Made by a program: the position numbers and the translations under genes | Shown here: piece after piece, positions 20,581 to 33,004 of the stretch | Layout: every line of letters begins with the position of its first letter | Numbering within the stretch: the first letter of the stretch is position 1 | Notes under the pieces: generated by a model | Databases searched by the model: none | What the model was told of the DNA's origin: nothing | Seen by the model: only the letters and a program-made list of their open reading frames with translations | DNA from: Carettochelys insculpta | Taxonomy: Eukaryota; Chordata; Testudines; Carettochelyidae | Assembly: GCF_033958435.1 (NCBI RefSeq) | Contig: NC_134137.1 | Span: forward strand, 178,387,501-178,451,500 | Direction: 5' to 3' | DNA length: 64,000 nt

Positions 20581-23190
20581 TAACTCTATGTCAAAGCCCC
20601 ATAGAAGGGAATGTAAACCAGCTCACAACTTGCTCTACTATTGCTTTAAATGCCAGAACAGCTGTTTACTGTTTTAAAATTAAATGTGCAAGTGATTGTA
20701 AATAATGATAGTAATTTATTAATACAGGCCCCAAATTAAATTTCTCCCCCTTGATGCATGGGCTTGAAGACAAATATAGTAAGTGCTAGTCCCTGTCTTG
20801 AAGTGCTTACAGTCTAAAGAGACAAAACTGTTTGCTTGTCAAAATCTAGCTTGGGTTCACACACACCACGTGTCACATGGCAGGACTGGCCCAAGGTTTA
20901 GACATGCCGATAGCAGTGTGAACAGTATTCATTATGTAGTTCATTCATCAGGAGAACTGCTGGTTATCCTGAAGATGCTCACCCCAATGTGCTGAACGCA
21001 GCGGGCACGGTTTTCCTTCTGCGATGTGCTCATTATTGCCTCTGCGAAGTGTCTTGTAGTGGTAATATCGATACTGCCCAGAACTTAAACAGTTCTATTC
21101 TAGTGGAAAGTGATAATTGTTGATAATGATTATGCTAGTCAACTGAGGTTTGTAATGGCAACAACACCCATATTTGCCTTAAATGTCACCTAATGCATGA
21201 TTTTACTTTGACAGGAAGTGACATCAGTTCAGAAGGACCAGGCTTTATATTGTATCCATTATTTAGTGTATTATATTGTCATGAGAAGGGACTGAGCACC
21301 AGAGGGAGATATTTCTTGAAGGAAAATAAAGGAACAGAGAACAACTGATTGGTTACTATAATCAGACACTAATGGGTGTCACGTTGATAAGGGGGGTAAC
21401 CAGATAGCGTGTAGAATGGATTTTAGCGCTAAGTACTCTATTGCCTTTGTGCAATGCATCATTTCTGCACTTGAAACCCCTACTCTGTAAATTTTTAATC
21501 AGAGTACATTTTTTCATGGAACATTTCACTCCTTTTTGCTTGCTGTCTTTTTTGCTTTGTTTGGGTCTTGAACTGACGCGGAAGGCATGTCTACTAGTTG
21601 GGTAGACTCCGGTTGATTGGCTTCTTGTCTCCCAGGACATAATGCTGTTCAGTATACCAAAAAATCCCCAACCAACCAACCAACAAAACCAAAAAAACAA
21701 AACAACCAACCAACCAAAAAACAAACAAAAAAACACCCTAGCTGCAAATCCTTGCTTCTTGCCTGTCCCAGTTATGGGACAAATGATATTTCCTCATGAC
21801 ATTATGGATCACATTCAACTTATCTCAGTGTTGATATGAATGCAGAGGTGATGTAGGGGAGACATAAGGCCCCAAGGTAAATAACCCTATAGCAGGTGGT
21901 GCAGAGCAGATGCCATCTCTTTTGTGCAGTCTCTGTAGAGTCCTCAGCGGAGGGTGGATTCTGTGGTGAGCTGAGAGTGTCTTGAGAGTAACACCAAGGG
22001 AAGGGGGTTGGTCATGGTGAGGAGAGACATGGCCAGGACATTCTTTTGGTCTGGTGGTTCCCCATGGCTAAAAGTCTCACGCAATGATGGGATAGGATAC
22101 AAATTACAAGCAACCCTCTTGGCTGCTGTAGTCAGTGCTGGGGAAACAGTAGTTGTAAAAAGTTCCTACTCTCCACATCACCATTTTCTTTAGATATAAT
22201 TGAGTTCTGGTTGCATTAATGAGTCCTTTAGATTTTGACCGTACAACAGGATTGAAGGAAAACCTCTTTGAACTCTTTATTTAAACCTCTGACTGTGGGA
22301 ACTCTTTTTCTTGGTTGGTTTTGACTGGATTCCAGAAACGCCTGGATATCCTTGGGATTCCATGCTCAAGGGAACTGGCTTTTCTGAGCTTTCACAGGAG
22401 GAAATGGCTTCACATTGTGGAGACTGCCGTGTTGTTCATAGTAGGTTTTGTATTATTTTTTTCAATATGCTCATTCAGTGTGAGCAATCAGTTTTCTGAA
22501 GGGGCGTCTGTGACCTCAGACTTGCATGGTTTGCTCATAGAATTGATTTTCATGATTTTGCTTTGCCAAAATTTCCCCTTGTTGTAAGGAATTAATCATC
22601 ATTGCTTCCTCTCCAAAAAAATGAATCCCTAAAAGGGATCCAAGTTTTTCTCTTTGAAAAGGTTTCTTTTGCCGGTTGAAGCATACAGTGTCACTTCTGT
22701 GATTCCCTCTGAAAACATCTGAGTCACATTTGTATGAGTAATGGGACTTAATGAAGAGCAAATGTCATGTCTGGGATAAGTGAGCTCACTGTCCCAGGTT
22801 GCCAGACTAATGTTTATAAATTTAAATAAATGTCACATTTACCTTTTCAGCTTTTAAGATATGTCTGAGCATGAGGAAGCCCCAGGCAAGCTCATGCTAC
22901 TGACATGTTCTTTGATGACATCAGACAAGGAATGGTAGGTTTTCTTTTTTTTTTTCTGTGTTGGTGAGCCAATGGTCATACATGTGACAAAGAACCTCTA
23001 AGCGGGGCCAGCTGGCAGGGCACAGCATAATTGGTAAAGCATGAGCACTGGAATGTAGCTGTCAGGAGTAGAAGTGGGAGAAAGAGGAAGATTTACATTT
23101 TTTAATTTATCTTCCATGCTTGTTTAAGAATGCTTCTAAACCTATCCTGCTTTGTACATTTGTATTCAGTGTTCATAAAAATCACCAAAT
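20581..23190. other. No gene recognised
   Basis: There are no supported genes. At 20777-20830 the phrase AGTCCCTGTCTTGAAGTGCTTACAG resembles the 3' part of the old repeats at 31100 and 56618. An A/C-rich CCAA low-complexity tract lies at about 21658-21745. The remainder is unremarkable AT-rich DNA. Confidence 0.4.
21658..21745. repeat. CCAA/AAAC low-complexity tract
   Basis: The stretch is built from CCAACCAACCAA units and AAACAAAACAA runs with almost no G on the + strand, so frames through it are compositional artefacts. Confidence 0.85.
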
Positions 23191-23194
23191 ATTT

Positions 23195-23574
23195 TGGACT
23201 ATGGCTACACAGCAAAGTTATTCCAAAATAACAGCAGTTATTTCAAAATCACTTTGCTGTTTACACTACAAACAGACTATTTTGAAATAAATTCGGAACA
23301 GTGTTATGTCAAAATCTGTAAACCTCATTGTCGGAGAAACAGCACCTATTTTGAAATAGTTATTTTGAAATAGTTGCTGTTAAGACACAGGATAGGGCTT
23401 ATTTCCCCTGTCTTAACAGCTCCTACTTCAAAACAGCTCCTAGTTCTCCTGTGATGAGGTTTATCGATTTTGACATAAAGCTATTTTGAATTTATTTTAG
23501 CTAAGTGCTATTTCAAAATACATTTTTGTGTGCAGTAGCACTATTCTGAAACAGGTCTGCTTTGTAGATGTACC
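23195..23574. mobile_element. Foldback MITE with ATTTTGAAATA motifs
   Basis: The left end TGGACTATGGCTACACAGCA pairs loosely with the inverted right end GGTACATCTACAAAGCAGAC. Inside, TATTTTGAAATAA-type palindromes and TTATTTCAAAAT repeat on both arms. It belongs with the other CTACAC-ended MITEs of this window, in a more diverged subgroup. Confidence 0.55.
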
Positions 23575-23881
23575 TGTGCATAAATATTTTTCATCCTATT
23601 GTGGAGTCCTCCATGGATACAAAATTTGCATCCACGTCCGCATTGGCACCTGCAAAAATGAGCCCTGGATACCTGTGGATTTGCAGGGTTCTTGTTTTAT
23701 AATAATTGGTCACTTTCACACTTCATTATTTATTATTTCTGATATGGATTTTTTTTTCTTTCTTGACTGGATGACTGAAACATTTTAAGTGAGACAATAA
23801 CAGCAAATACTATATGTGGAATGAAGCTTCAGATAAATTCTCATGGGGTTTAAAATTTATGAAACTGGGGGTTTGCAAACC

Positions 23882-24068
23882 AGGGGGAGGGGTAGCTCAG
23901 TGGTTTGAGCAGCGGCCTGCTAACTCCATCCTTGAGGGGGCTATTTCAGGATATGGGGCAAAATAGATTAAAAAAAAAAAAGGGATGGTGCTTGGACCTA
24001 CTAAGAGGGCAGTGAACTGGACTCAATGACCTCCTGTGGTCCCTTCCAGCTCTGTGAGATATGTATCT
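23882..24068 (+). repeat. tRNA-derived SINE with CR1-like 3' tail
   Basis: The head contains an A-box-like TAGCTCAGTGG (23893-23903), followed by GCAGCGGCCTGCTAA and CCTTGAGGGGGC. The tail GGACTCAATGACCTCCTG, then GGTCCCTTCCAGCTC, matches the CR1-derived 3' end of the tortoise Pol III SINE, which lets a CR1 LINE mobilise it. The B-box region seems deleted: CTCCATCC stands where a GTTCAATCC-like box is expected. A run of A residues follows GATT at about 23970-23981. Confidence 0.75.
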
Positions 24069-24159
24069 CCTTATATCACAAGTAAACTAGTCATCCAAAC
24101 ACTCAGGAATAGTACAACTCCATGAATAACAGTGGAACTAACTTTCCATATTCATGTTG

Positions 24160-25104
24160 CTCCTGGAAGAATTCAGTACCGTGTGTAGAATGGGTAGTTC
24201 TGTCTTTCTCCCACTGGTGGCTGCTGATGGCCCAGAGGAGACAGCAGTAGCTGACCTGCAGTAACATCCAGCAGTAACATCCAGCAGCTGGCTGTGTTCA
24301 TCATAGCATCCAGCCCAGGGAGCCAGTCTGGGGGGTATGCTATATGGGATGGGGCACATGGGGCTCAGTGTCTGTGCATATATGTCACAGGGACATGTGC
24401 AGATGGAGTTACGGAAAGCTGGGGGAAGACAGATTTGGATGAGGGCTCAGAGCCCAGTGGGTTGACAGCACTGATCCAGGGGCAGGGCCACATGGGGACG
24501 GGGGAGAGGAGCTTAAGGGACATGTGGGGATACCCAGGGATGGGGTCTGCAGGACATGGGCAGATGGGTTAGTACAGGGACAGGAGCAGATGTGCCCAAC
24601 TGAATGGGGAAGCTAAGGGTCAGTCAAGCTGCATGGGGGAGGGTCCCCAATTTCCTAACAAACCCTTTCCCGCGCCAAAAATCCTCTGTTCCATACTTCA
24701 CCCAGCAACCCTCCAGATTTGCTCCCAGGCTCCTTCCATCCCTATCGAACTCTCCCTTCCCCCAGACTCATCCAACGCTTGCTCTCCTTCTGAGGGGTGC
24801 AGGAAATACATTTCTGAATTGTAGTATAAAGGAGTTACTCAAAGCTCGGTACTAATTTGCCTAATAAGTAATCTATTTGTAAAAAAATATATATATATAT
24901 TTCCTGAATCTTTTTTTGATGTCTATGATTACAGACACTCTGGCGGACAGGTATTTTGAAATAAATTACCAAGTTAATTGAAACTACAGTGATTATATTT
25001 TTGTGTTATTTTGACAAAAATGCATAATTTTAAAATGTTGTGCCCAGAATTTTTAATTTTTGGTGTGAGATTTTTAATTTTTGGTGCAGAATTTCCCCAA
25101 TGTA
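24160..25104. mobile_element. hAT-like element, 945 bp, with AATTCTG-type ends
   Basis: The left end CTCCTGGAAGAATTCAGTACC resembles the inverted right end TACATTGGGGAAATTCTGCACC. Flanks TCATGTTG (24152-24159) and CAATGTTG (25105-25112) are a plausible 8-bp target duplication with two mismatches. The middle is GC-rich without a transposase; the right arm has two TTTTTAATTTTTGGTG copies (about 25049-25084). Confidence 0.6.
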
Positions 25105-25112
25105 CAATGTTG

Positions 25113-25516
25113 TCAAATCTAGTGATAGACTGAGCTTCTGAAGTCTAGTTAGCTTAACAAACAGAAGGTTAAAAGACAACGTAATTACTGTCTTTAAATA
25201 CCTATTTCAGGAAGAAATATTTAATGATGGTCACTTCAGTCTATCAGAGGGGAATAACATGATACAATGACTGAAAGCTTGACAGGTGTAAATCAGGTGT
25301 AAATTTTTTTTAACAGGCAGGGTAATTAACCATGAGAACAAGTTAGCATGAATCACATTGGATTCTGAATCACTGGCAACTCTACAATCAAGATTGGATG
25401 TTTTTTTTTCCCTAAAAGATCTCTTCTAGGAATTATTTGGGAAGTTGTATGGTCTGTGTTATACAGGAAGTTAGATTGGATGATATAATGGGCCTGTCTG
25501 ATCCTGGAATCTCTTT
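25113..25516 (+). mobile_element. CR1 LINE 3' end, 5'-truncated
   Basis: The first part resembles the very end of CR1 ORF2 (broken frame with ITVFKYLFQEE), followed by the conserved CR1 3' region: GGTAATTAACCATGAGAACA, ATCACTGGCAACTCTACAAT, CAAGATTGGATGTTT, CTAGGAATTATTTGGG and TTATACAGGAAGTTAGATTG. It ends near GATCCTGGAATCT. The copy is truncated at its 5' end, as is usual for CR1, and begins right after the hAT target duplication. Confidence 0.75.
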
Positions 25517-25566
25517 TTTGTAATATTTAAACTGATCATAGCATTTCCTGTTGGTTAGTGAGATTT

Positions 25567-25735
25567 AGGTTTTGTCTACACTTACCAGCTTCAGTGATTA
25601 ATATTCCAGAGATCGATTTAGTGGTAGATTTCCCTGGTGTGCTTTGCTCTACCCTACCTTAAAACAGGGGCAGATTAAACTGCATGAGGAAACTTCTAGT
25701 GTGCAGTAGCAGGGTCCACGAGGATGCTGGCTGTG
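25567..25735. mobile_element. MITE fragment with TTTTGTCTACAC terminus
   Basis: AGGTTTTGTCTACACTTACC is a MITE-like end; GATCGATTTAGTGGTAGATT follows. No clean right terminus was found. Confidence 0.4.
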
Positions 25736-27035
25736 TGGCATGATAGTTCAGGGTGTCTTTACTTTCCATCTTGGTGACAACTACGTGCTCGCACAGACAA
25801 AGCTTTATAGATGGGGGTTGATATCAAATCCTGGATCTGAACAACCCTCATTTTGGGAAATTTTGGTTCAGAACCATCTCTGTTCTACAGACCAGTTAAG
25901 CAGTGACATTTTTCTTTGCCTTGTTGTCTTCTGCTATTGCAGTGACATTTTCACAATCACGCTCCTCTGCCCGTATGAGCAGTGGGTGGACTGGACTCTG
26001 GGGGAAGTGGATTGGGGGAAGAGGAGAAGACATGGATCTTCTCCAGGGAGATTACATTTTTAATTTTGGTCCTCAAAGCCAGAGAGCATGTTGACTGCTC
26101 GTTTAATCTGTGAGTTTTACATTGGCCGTATTGCAAGGGACTGAGTTTTTGGGCTGTGCTGTGCTATATTAAAATCCATATTTCAACCAATAAATGCTTT
26201 CCATTCAAGCAAGTATCCTTTTCTACTGAGCCAAACTTTAAGGCAGCTAGCAAAACCTTTCAGTCACATAAAGCACCTTTTTCATCTTGTGCCAGCACTC
26301 TAATGCTGCCAATAACTTATGTTTAATTTTTAATACAGTTATCTGTTATGAGTAATTATGTGGGCTGCTCACAGTGTTCCATTTTCTGTTATGTGGTTTT
26401 TATGAAGATCTGAACTTTTTTAAAGTAAATACCTTGCTGATGAATTTCATCTACAAAGAGATATTCAGACATACTCAGAGGTGCTTCATTAGATACTTTA
26501 AGTTATATCCCTCAAAGCATCTTGAATGCCCTTTAGATTTATACCGAATGCATGAAGGAGTCTGAGTCAGTGTAACTTACTCACGGAGGAACCAGAACAA
26601 TGTTTGAGAAAATATTAGTTATGGTAAGATGTGGTCTACTCACATATTTGCACAGGGATAACAAGTACAGTGGCTAGATTGGATTCAGTTATGTTGATAT
26701 AAAGGTGACTTCTATCACTCTAGCTTATTCCCCATCTCTTTCATATTGCCTGCAATGCTGTTACCACACTCCAACACTCTATAAAGCTTTCATTACCGTC
26801 GCTAACAGATAATGAAAAGCAAGTTGTATCTGAACTTCAGCAAACTTGCGCTCAAACAAAAAAACCTTAACAGCAACCTCGTATGCTCTTGTATAAACAG
26901 ATTTGTACATATCTGACCCTTATGCCTTTGGGAATCTATTCTGTTTTAATGTTGCTGAGGTCACTGTAATTACATGCTTACTTTGAACTATATTATAACT
27001 ACAGCAGCAACCCACCAGCAGCAATTCTAGAACTC
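25736..27035. other. No feature recognised
   Basis: AT-rich sequence with a few short open frames lacking any family similarity or splice context. I see no complete element. Confidence 0.4.
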
Positions 27036-27039
27036 TAGG

Positions 27040-27960
27040 GCAGCACAGTCAATGGGCCCCTATTCAGGCACAAACCATGCCTGTGCTGATGTGGTCTGCC
27101 TGATATTTGGGCGATGCGGGGTGTGCTTTTTTGGCTTGGAGAGGGCTTCCATGTGCCTGCCTAGTAGAGCTGCCAATGTCTGTTCAGGCAACCCAAAGAC
27201 CTTGCATGGACCCTGTCCCTTCCCTGAGGTCATATTCCTGTCCCACTCCTTCTCTGAGGCCTTGTCCTGGGTCCCTCCATCTTCCCTACCTACCTCGCTC
27301 ACTCTCCTCCACCCTCACTCACTTTCGCCTGGTGGGATCAGGAGGTTAGGGTGTGGGAGGGAGTGCAGGATGTAGTCCTTGGGAGGAAGTGTGGGTGTGG
27401 GACGGGGTGTGGGTTCTGGGAGGGAGTTTAGGTGCAGGTTATGGGAAGCGTGTGCGAGGGAGTTGGAGTGCGAGTTGGAGGCCTGGACTAGGGTAGAGAA
27501 TTGGCGTACATGAGGTGAAGGCTGCAGTGCTTATCTGGGGCAGCTCCTGAAAGTAACTGGCACACCCCTCTGGCAGCTGCTTCTAGGTGGGGTCTCCACA
27601 GAGCACAATTCTGCCCGCAAGCACCACCCCTGCAGCTCCCATTGGCTGTAGCTCCCAACCAATGGGGATTGTAAAGCAGCACTTGAGGTGGGGGCAGCAT
27701 GTGGAGACTCCTTATCCCAGACCACAGGGACATAGTGGCCACTTCTGGGATAGGCACAGAGCAACTGCAAGAGTGGGCAGGAAGCCTGCCTTCGCCCAGC
27801 TGTACTGCCGGTGGCAGCCATGGGCCCTGTTGCCCTTTTAAATTGCCTGAGCTGCTGAGCAATTGTCCTCTTTGCCCTCCACCCCAATCAGTGCATCTGA
27901 CAGCCAGGCTACTGTGCATTCTTCAAGGGTGGCTGTAGGCTTATGTCTTTTCCAAGCAAA
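27040..27960. mobile_element. GC-rich block, possible degraded hAT element
   Basis: It contains GCAGCTCCCATTGGCTGTAG and CCAACCAATGGGGATTGTAA, an inverted pair of CCATTGGC/CCAATGGG motifs that recurs in turtle hAT elements and in the element at 49561-49825. A G-rich degenerate tandem (GGGAGG, GTGTGGG) runs from 27345 to 27490. Termini and target duplication were not found. Confidence 0.35.
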
Positions 27961-30784
27961 ATGGAAAATATCTGCTCCCTCAGAGCCTGGAGCAACTTAA
28001 GACAGCCATTTCTTGCCCTTAAACAACAGCCTGTTCTGCACAGACAATAGGAGAATTTCCTTTCAGTGTAATTGGGAATAAACATTGCACCTGCCTAGAG
28101 GGTTCCTGGGAAGGGCTAGATGCTGTGCTTCTACTGGCCACGTGTTTTCTCTGTCGAGAGCTCATTTAGGGATTTCTATACCCGGAAAATACATCTGCAC
28201 AGCATAACTTAAAAAAACACGTGAAATTTGCCCTTCTACTCCCTGCCCCCAGCCTGACCTGGGACCAGTATAAGGCTACTCGAGCCAATTTACCTCAGCA
28301 AGGCAGGCCTTTGGTGCTGAGGTACCACTACAGCCTGTTTTTAACCTTGATGTCACCAGTATCAGCATCAGAATCACTCTGTGTGTGAAAAGTGAAATGT
28401 TCAGTGAGCTTACAATATACTAAACAAACATTGTCCAGCAAAACTTAAAACCTGTATTATATCTGGAATAAAATACTGAAAACAGTATCCAGGCCTCACT
28501 GCAAATGGTAAAACTCCCCCAACTTCACTGGGGTAGAAAATCACTATCATGCCCGAACTCTCCAGTTTATTGTGGTTGCAGTGCAGGGTTTAGTTATCAT
28601 TTCACATGGTGTACCACACATATACATAGCAGTGAATAATACAAGATGTGCAGGTAAATTTAAGACTGTAATTCAGTCAAAGACTTTTGTTGACGTCTTA
28701 AATTGAGGGTCGAACAGCTTAAGTGGTTTATGGCCAGCAGTCGAACTCTCTCAATTGAATTACTGGATGGACATTCAATTGTGTAAGTGTAGTACTATTT
28801 ATAAGGAATGTGAAAGGCTGAATGTAAAGTTACTGGTGGCAGGTGGTAACTAATGGAGAAGGTACAGTACAGTATTACAGGCTTTCTAAGAAAGGGAAGG
28901 GGATGGATTGCACTGTATTCTATCATTATATAAAAATAATTATCAGTGTTTTTCAGTATTCAAAGTACTGTGCATTCCCCTCCAATAAAACGTAGAGCAC
29001 TGGATCAATTTTTTTTAAAATATTAACAGCTGATAGCCATATCTGGTTTATTGAACATGGCCAATTAGAATTTCACTCAATTTAATACAATTGTTAGAAA
29101 TAACATAGATGTAATAATGATGCTTTTCTGGAAAGCTGGTAAAACCTTGTTAAATAGAAAGAACTGATGATGATAGTCTTATATATTGTCTCTTCAACAA
29201 AAGCTAACTGCTGTAATGATTGTTTTGTTTCTGATATTCACACAGCCAGGATTTGTAAACTTGCTGAAACTTCGTAAATAAATAGTTAAAAAGCAATAAT
29301 GATCAACATTATGTAGGGAAATAATTTCTTAATATACTTTAAGAAAGGGGGACTCTCCCTTGCATAGTTGCAGGAGCTAAGCAATTCCCATTGAAGTTTA
29401 TAGCAGCTGTCCATAGACAGAAAAATAGGATTACTGGGCTCAGATTTAAAGAAAAGGAACTGAACCGAAGCATAACTGAACAAAGTATAGTACCCAGCAA
29501 AGGATGTAATAGAAATTATAGAATCAGGTGAAATTTTTTGTGTGAAAACTTTTTGCCAAAAAATGCACACATACAGGTCAGTCAGTTCTGGTGAACTGTT
29601 TCATGGTGGAAGGGATGAAAGAGAGCGAAACGATTTAGGGGGTGTGGAAAGGGTTGGCTCAGCATTCTCTTGCCCTCCTCCTCCAACTTCTTGCAAATAA
29701 AACAGAACCAAAACCCCCCACCATTTTGACATTTCCTTTTGGAAAGATGATTCATTTCAGAATTTACTTGAATATTACACAAAACAAATTTATAAACATT
29801 TTTAAGATCGCAAAGTAGAAATAAGACACTTTAGCTTTGGATTGACAGAAACTTTTCAGTTTTTTTTCAAAGTATTTTCATTTTGGATTGATCCAAAATT
29901 AAATTTATTTTCAATGTTTGGGTTTTTTTTGGACCTTTACTTGAACCAAATGTTCAGTTATTCAGGTAGACCTATGGAATGCAGCCCCTGTAATGGAATC
30001 ACTTGGAATATAGTATGCTGCAATGACTAGAACTCACTTGGATAGATGCTTCTTATTTCCAGCACCTCCGTGTTGTGGAAATGGGGGATCTGAGAAGTTC
30101 CATGTCACTGAAAGAGTTTATTAAATTCATTCATTTGAAGTCTCCCCTGACTTAGAACTAATATGCACTTCCATTAACATTCTATACAGTAACTTAGGCT
30201 GCAGTTTTTTCTTGTTCCATTTTAGGCCAGAAGAGCTTATGAACTGGATAACTTTACCAGCAACTTTCAAAGGGAGAGAGCGAGAGCAGGCACATTCAAA
30301 TCAACCCTTTTCTGAGGCAGCCACAGCTGCTCAATAACAATGCAAGCAGTCCGTGCTATGGGCTGTCATTGCAAATTAGAGCTGACAGCTAGGAACTGCT
30401 CACATAGATTTCCTATTTCTCCTTTTAAACGGCCTGTATTAAATCGCACCAAAAAGGCTGACGTCCTTAAAATCCATGCTATTATATCACATTAAGGGCT
30501 GTAAAAATCTGCCTGCTTTCACAAATTTCAAAGTCATTTGACATATAAGCTTGGTAGATGCCTTAGAACCTTGAGGCACATTATAACAAACACACATGTG
30601 CATGTTCGCACTGTATATAGAGCATCCGTCTGCAGCATTGGGGTTGCATTGCCGACCCAGATTTCATCTGAAATGTTTCAAAATTTCACGTGTGAGGATG
30701 GGCATTTTTACAGGAAAAGTAAGTGGCATCCAACTGTGGCAGAAGGGTGATTTTTTTTTAATGACAGCACGAACTATTTGAATT
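27961..30784. other. No feature recognised
   Basis: AT-rich sequence without supported genes, tRNAs or complete transposons; short open frames here have no recognisable motifs. Confidence 0.4.
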
Positions 30785-30905
30785 GAACATAATTCCTGAT
30801 CCTTCAAACCCTTATTCAAAGGAGTAGCCCTTGTACACATGAAGTAGCTCGACTGAGGTCAAAGAGGCTACTCATACGAGTAAGGACTGCTTGCATGAGT
30901 TAGTG
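30785..30905. repeat. Old palindromic interspersed repeat (season-like ACTCAT/GAGTAAG)
   Basis: The segment runs from CCTGATCCTTCAAACC through GGAGTAGCCCTTGTACAC and GTCAAAGAGGCTACTCATAC to GAGTAAGGACTGCTTGCATG. The halves are loosely inverted copies. Related segments occur at 41285-41410 and 42205-42370. This resembles a common old amniote foldback element. Confidence 0.45.
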
Positions 30906-31099
30906 CTTACTGTATTTATATTCACTGTGTACAAATGAAAAAAATAGTCATACAATACAATTTTTTTTTTTTTACTTTCTAAGTTCTGAGATTTTTTTTT
31001 TGGAAACTAGCAATTTTCTAATATGTGATATACTATCTGTATTCATGTAACCTCCAACAGAATTCTTTCTCTAAAAGAGCATTTTAGCAAAAAAGTCTC

Positions 31100-31255
31100 C
31101 AAAGCATATCATTATTATTATTTGTTGTTGTTGTTTGTGTCCCCGTAGCATCTGATAGCCCAAGATATGAACCTGGATATCATTGTGGTAGGTATTGTAC
31201 AAACCAAGAACAAAAAGACAGTCCCTTCCCCAAAGGCCTTAGGATCTAAATAAGG
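31100..31255 (+). repeat. Old SINE-like repeat, copy 1
   Basis: It runs from ATTATTATTATTTG through GTAGGTATTGTACAAACCAA to GACAGTCCCTTCCCC and GGATCTAAATAAGG. The copy at 56618-56765 shares all these blocks. Its presence in several decayed copies indicates great age; I cannot name the family with certainty. Confidence 0.55.
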
Positions 31256-32354
31256 ATTAAATCATAATCAGTACTGTGTAGCATAAAATATTCTGAATCA
31301 ACATGATTTATTAAAATTCTATTTTTTCAAGCTTGTAACGTATTTCTAGTCTCGCTATTCTTGCACCTGGCTAATGCTGATGGCTGCATACAAGGTTTAG
31401 TGGTGGATCCACCAGCCTGCATTTGTTAGGGTATAATGGACATGTTGGCCTTACTCTCTGCCTGCCACAAGCCAGCAGACCCCGTGTGGTCCCAGAGAGT
31501 TCATCAATATGCCTCCCTATCCGCTCCCCCCCTCCGGGTGTTTTCTGTAGGGACAATTTAATTCCTTAATGAATGTAAATATTTAATGTAAGGATTGATA
31601 AACAATCTCACTTTGCAAATATAAACTCTAACAAAGTAGCCAAACTTTGCTGCCTGAGGAGAGGTTGTACTGAAACTGAAAAGCCCTTAAAGATGGCCTT
31701 GGAGCTCTGGCTACATTGCTTTCTTGCTTCAAAAATGAGCGAAACAGTTAAAAAGTTCAGAGTTGCAACCTTGTTGACCTACCCCTCAAAATCCTTCTCA
31801 TGCTCAAGATGGGAACACCTCAACAAAAGGTGTTCAACGCAAGCATAATATACAGGCATAAAATAAGATTTCAAATGGCATCATAGCTTCACTGATGCTT
31901 GTGGCCCCTAGACTTTGGAGTCATCTGAAGTGCTATGAAGCATGGTGGGAGACTAGTACCACATTTACAACCTACTCCATTGCAGACTAGCTTTTGCATT
32001 ACTGCAAATTAAAGTGATCCCTTTCAGCACTGAAGGGGTTAGATCACGGATGCTCAACTCTCTGACAAAACAGACCTACACTGCAGTTGGAGTCTGTTAA
32101 AGCTGATTTTTCAGCTCTACAACAGAAAATTTTGCCAGAGCTAGTGAAGTCTATTTTCTCATGTATGTTGCAATCTGGATTCATTGCTTCTGTTTCAAGC
32201 AAAGAATACTTTGATAGAAATCTAATTTTCTGTAGAAACACATTGGCCTTTGTTTGTTGTTCCCATAATACCATATGCTTTTGGTGTAATAAGATGTGGA
32301 GTCTTGGAAATCAGCAATTTAGTATCTTAGAACGAAGCTGGGCATCTTGAAAAC
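31256..32354. other. No feature recognised
   Basis: No gene or complete mobile element is supported in this AT-rich stretch. Confidence 0.4.
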
Positions 32355-32806
32355 GTGTATTCAGCAGTATGTTGTATGGATGTGAGACATGGGTGATAAC
32401 GAAAGATTTGCAAAGAAGAATATTGGTGTTCGAAAGGAGTTGTTATAGAAAGATTCTGAGAATAGGATGGATGCAGAAGGTCACCAGTGAGGAATTATAT
32501 AGGAAGTTACAGCTGAAAGAGAACCTGCTGCAGAAGGTTATAAAATGGAAGCTACAACTATTTGGACATATTTGCAGAATGAATGATGAACGAAAAGTCA
32601 AGACCCTGGTATTTGGCATAATTGATGGTTTGAACAGGACAGGCAGACCCCACAGAGAATGGACAGATGATATAGTAGATTGGTGTGGAGCTAGTCTATA
32701 GAACTAAGCCACTCCACACTGGACAGGTAGAGATGGAAGGAAATAGAGAGGCATCAGACACCAACAGGTGCTGAGCCCACGATTGTAGATGATGATGATA
32801 TCTTTT
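32355..32806 (+). mobile_element. RTE-like LINE 3' end, 5'-truncated
   Basis: An open frame from 32369 reads MLYGCETWVITKDLQRRILV, IGWMQKVTSEELYRKL, FGHICRMNDERKVKTL and RPHREWTDDIVDWCGASL, then a stop, decayed codons and a GATGATGATGATAT tail. It is the C-terminus of the same LINE family as 8597-12935 and is better preserved there. Being 5'-truncated, it is a dead copy. Confidence 0.8.
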
Positions 32807-33004
32807 AATTTACCTGATATGACTGTAGTCAAATATGGCCCTTATAGTTTCTTTTTAATGTAACTATGAATATATATTTGCCATTAATTGGAACATTTAA
32901 GTAATCTAAGTATTAAAATATAAAGTTTACATCGGGTAATTCTAGTGCATACATTTTTTAGTTTATTACACTCCCCCCCCAAGTTTCAAAGGTTGTCATA
33001 GCTG

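Noticed and set aside
21617..21839. Asn/Gln/Lys/Pro-rich frames
   Set aside because: Products of the CCAA/AAAC low-complexity tract.
22310..22590. Open frame with a hydrophobic, membrane-like segment (ETAVLFIVGFVLFFSIC) preceded by a TTTCACAG acceptor-like site
   Set aside because: One hydrophobic stretch in AT-rich DNA, no recognised family, no partner exons nearby. A T-rich codon bias explains the hydrophobicity.
23882..23960. tRNA gene suggested by TAGCTCAGTGG
   Set aside because: No anticodon arm, B box or acceptor stem closes; the CR1-like tail shows it is a SINE.
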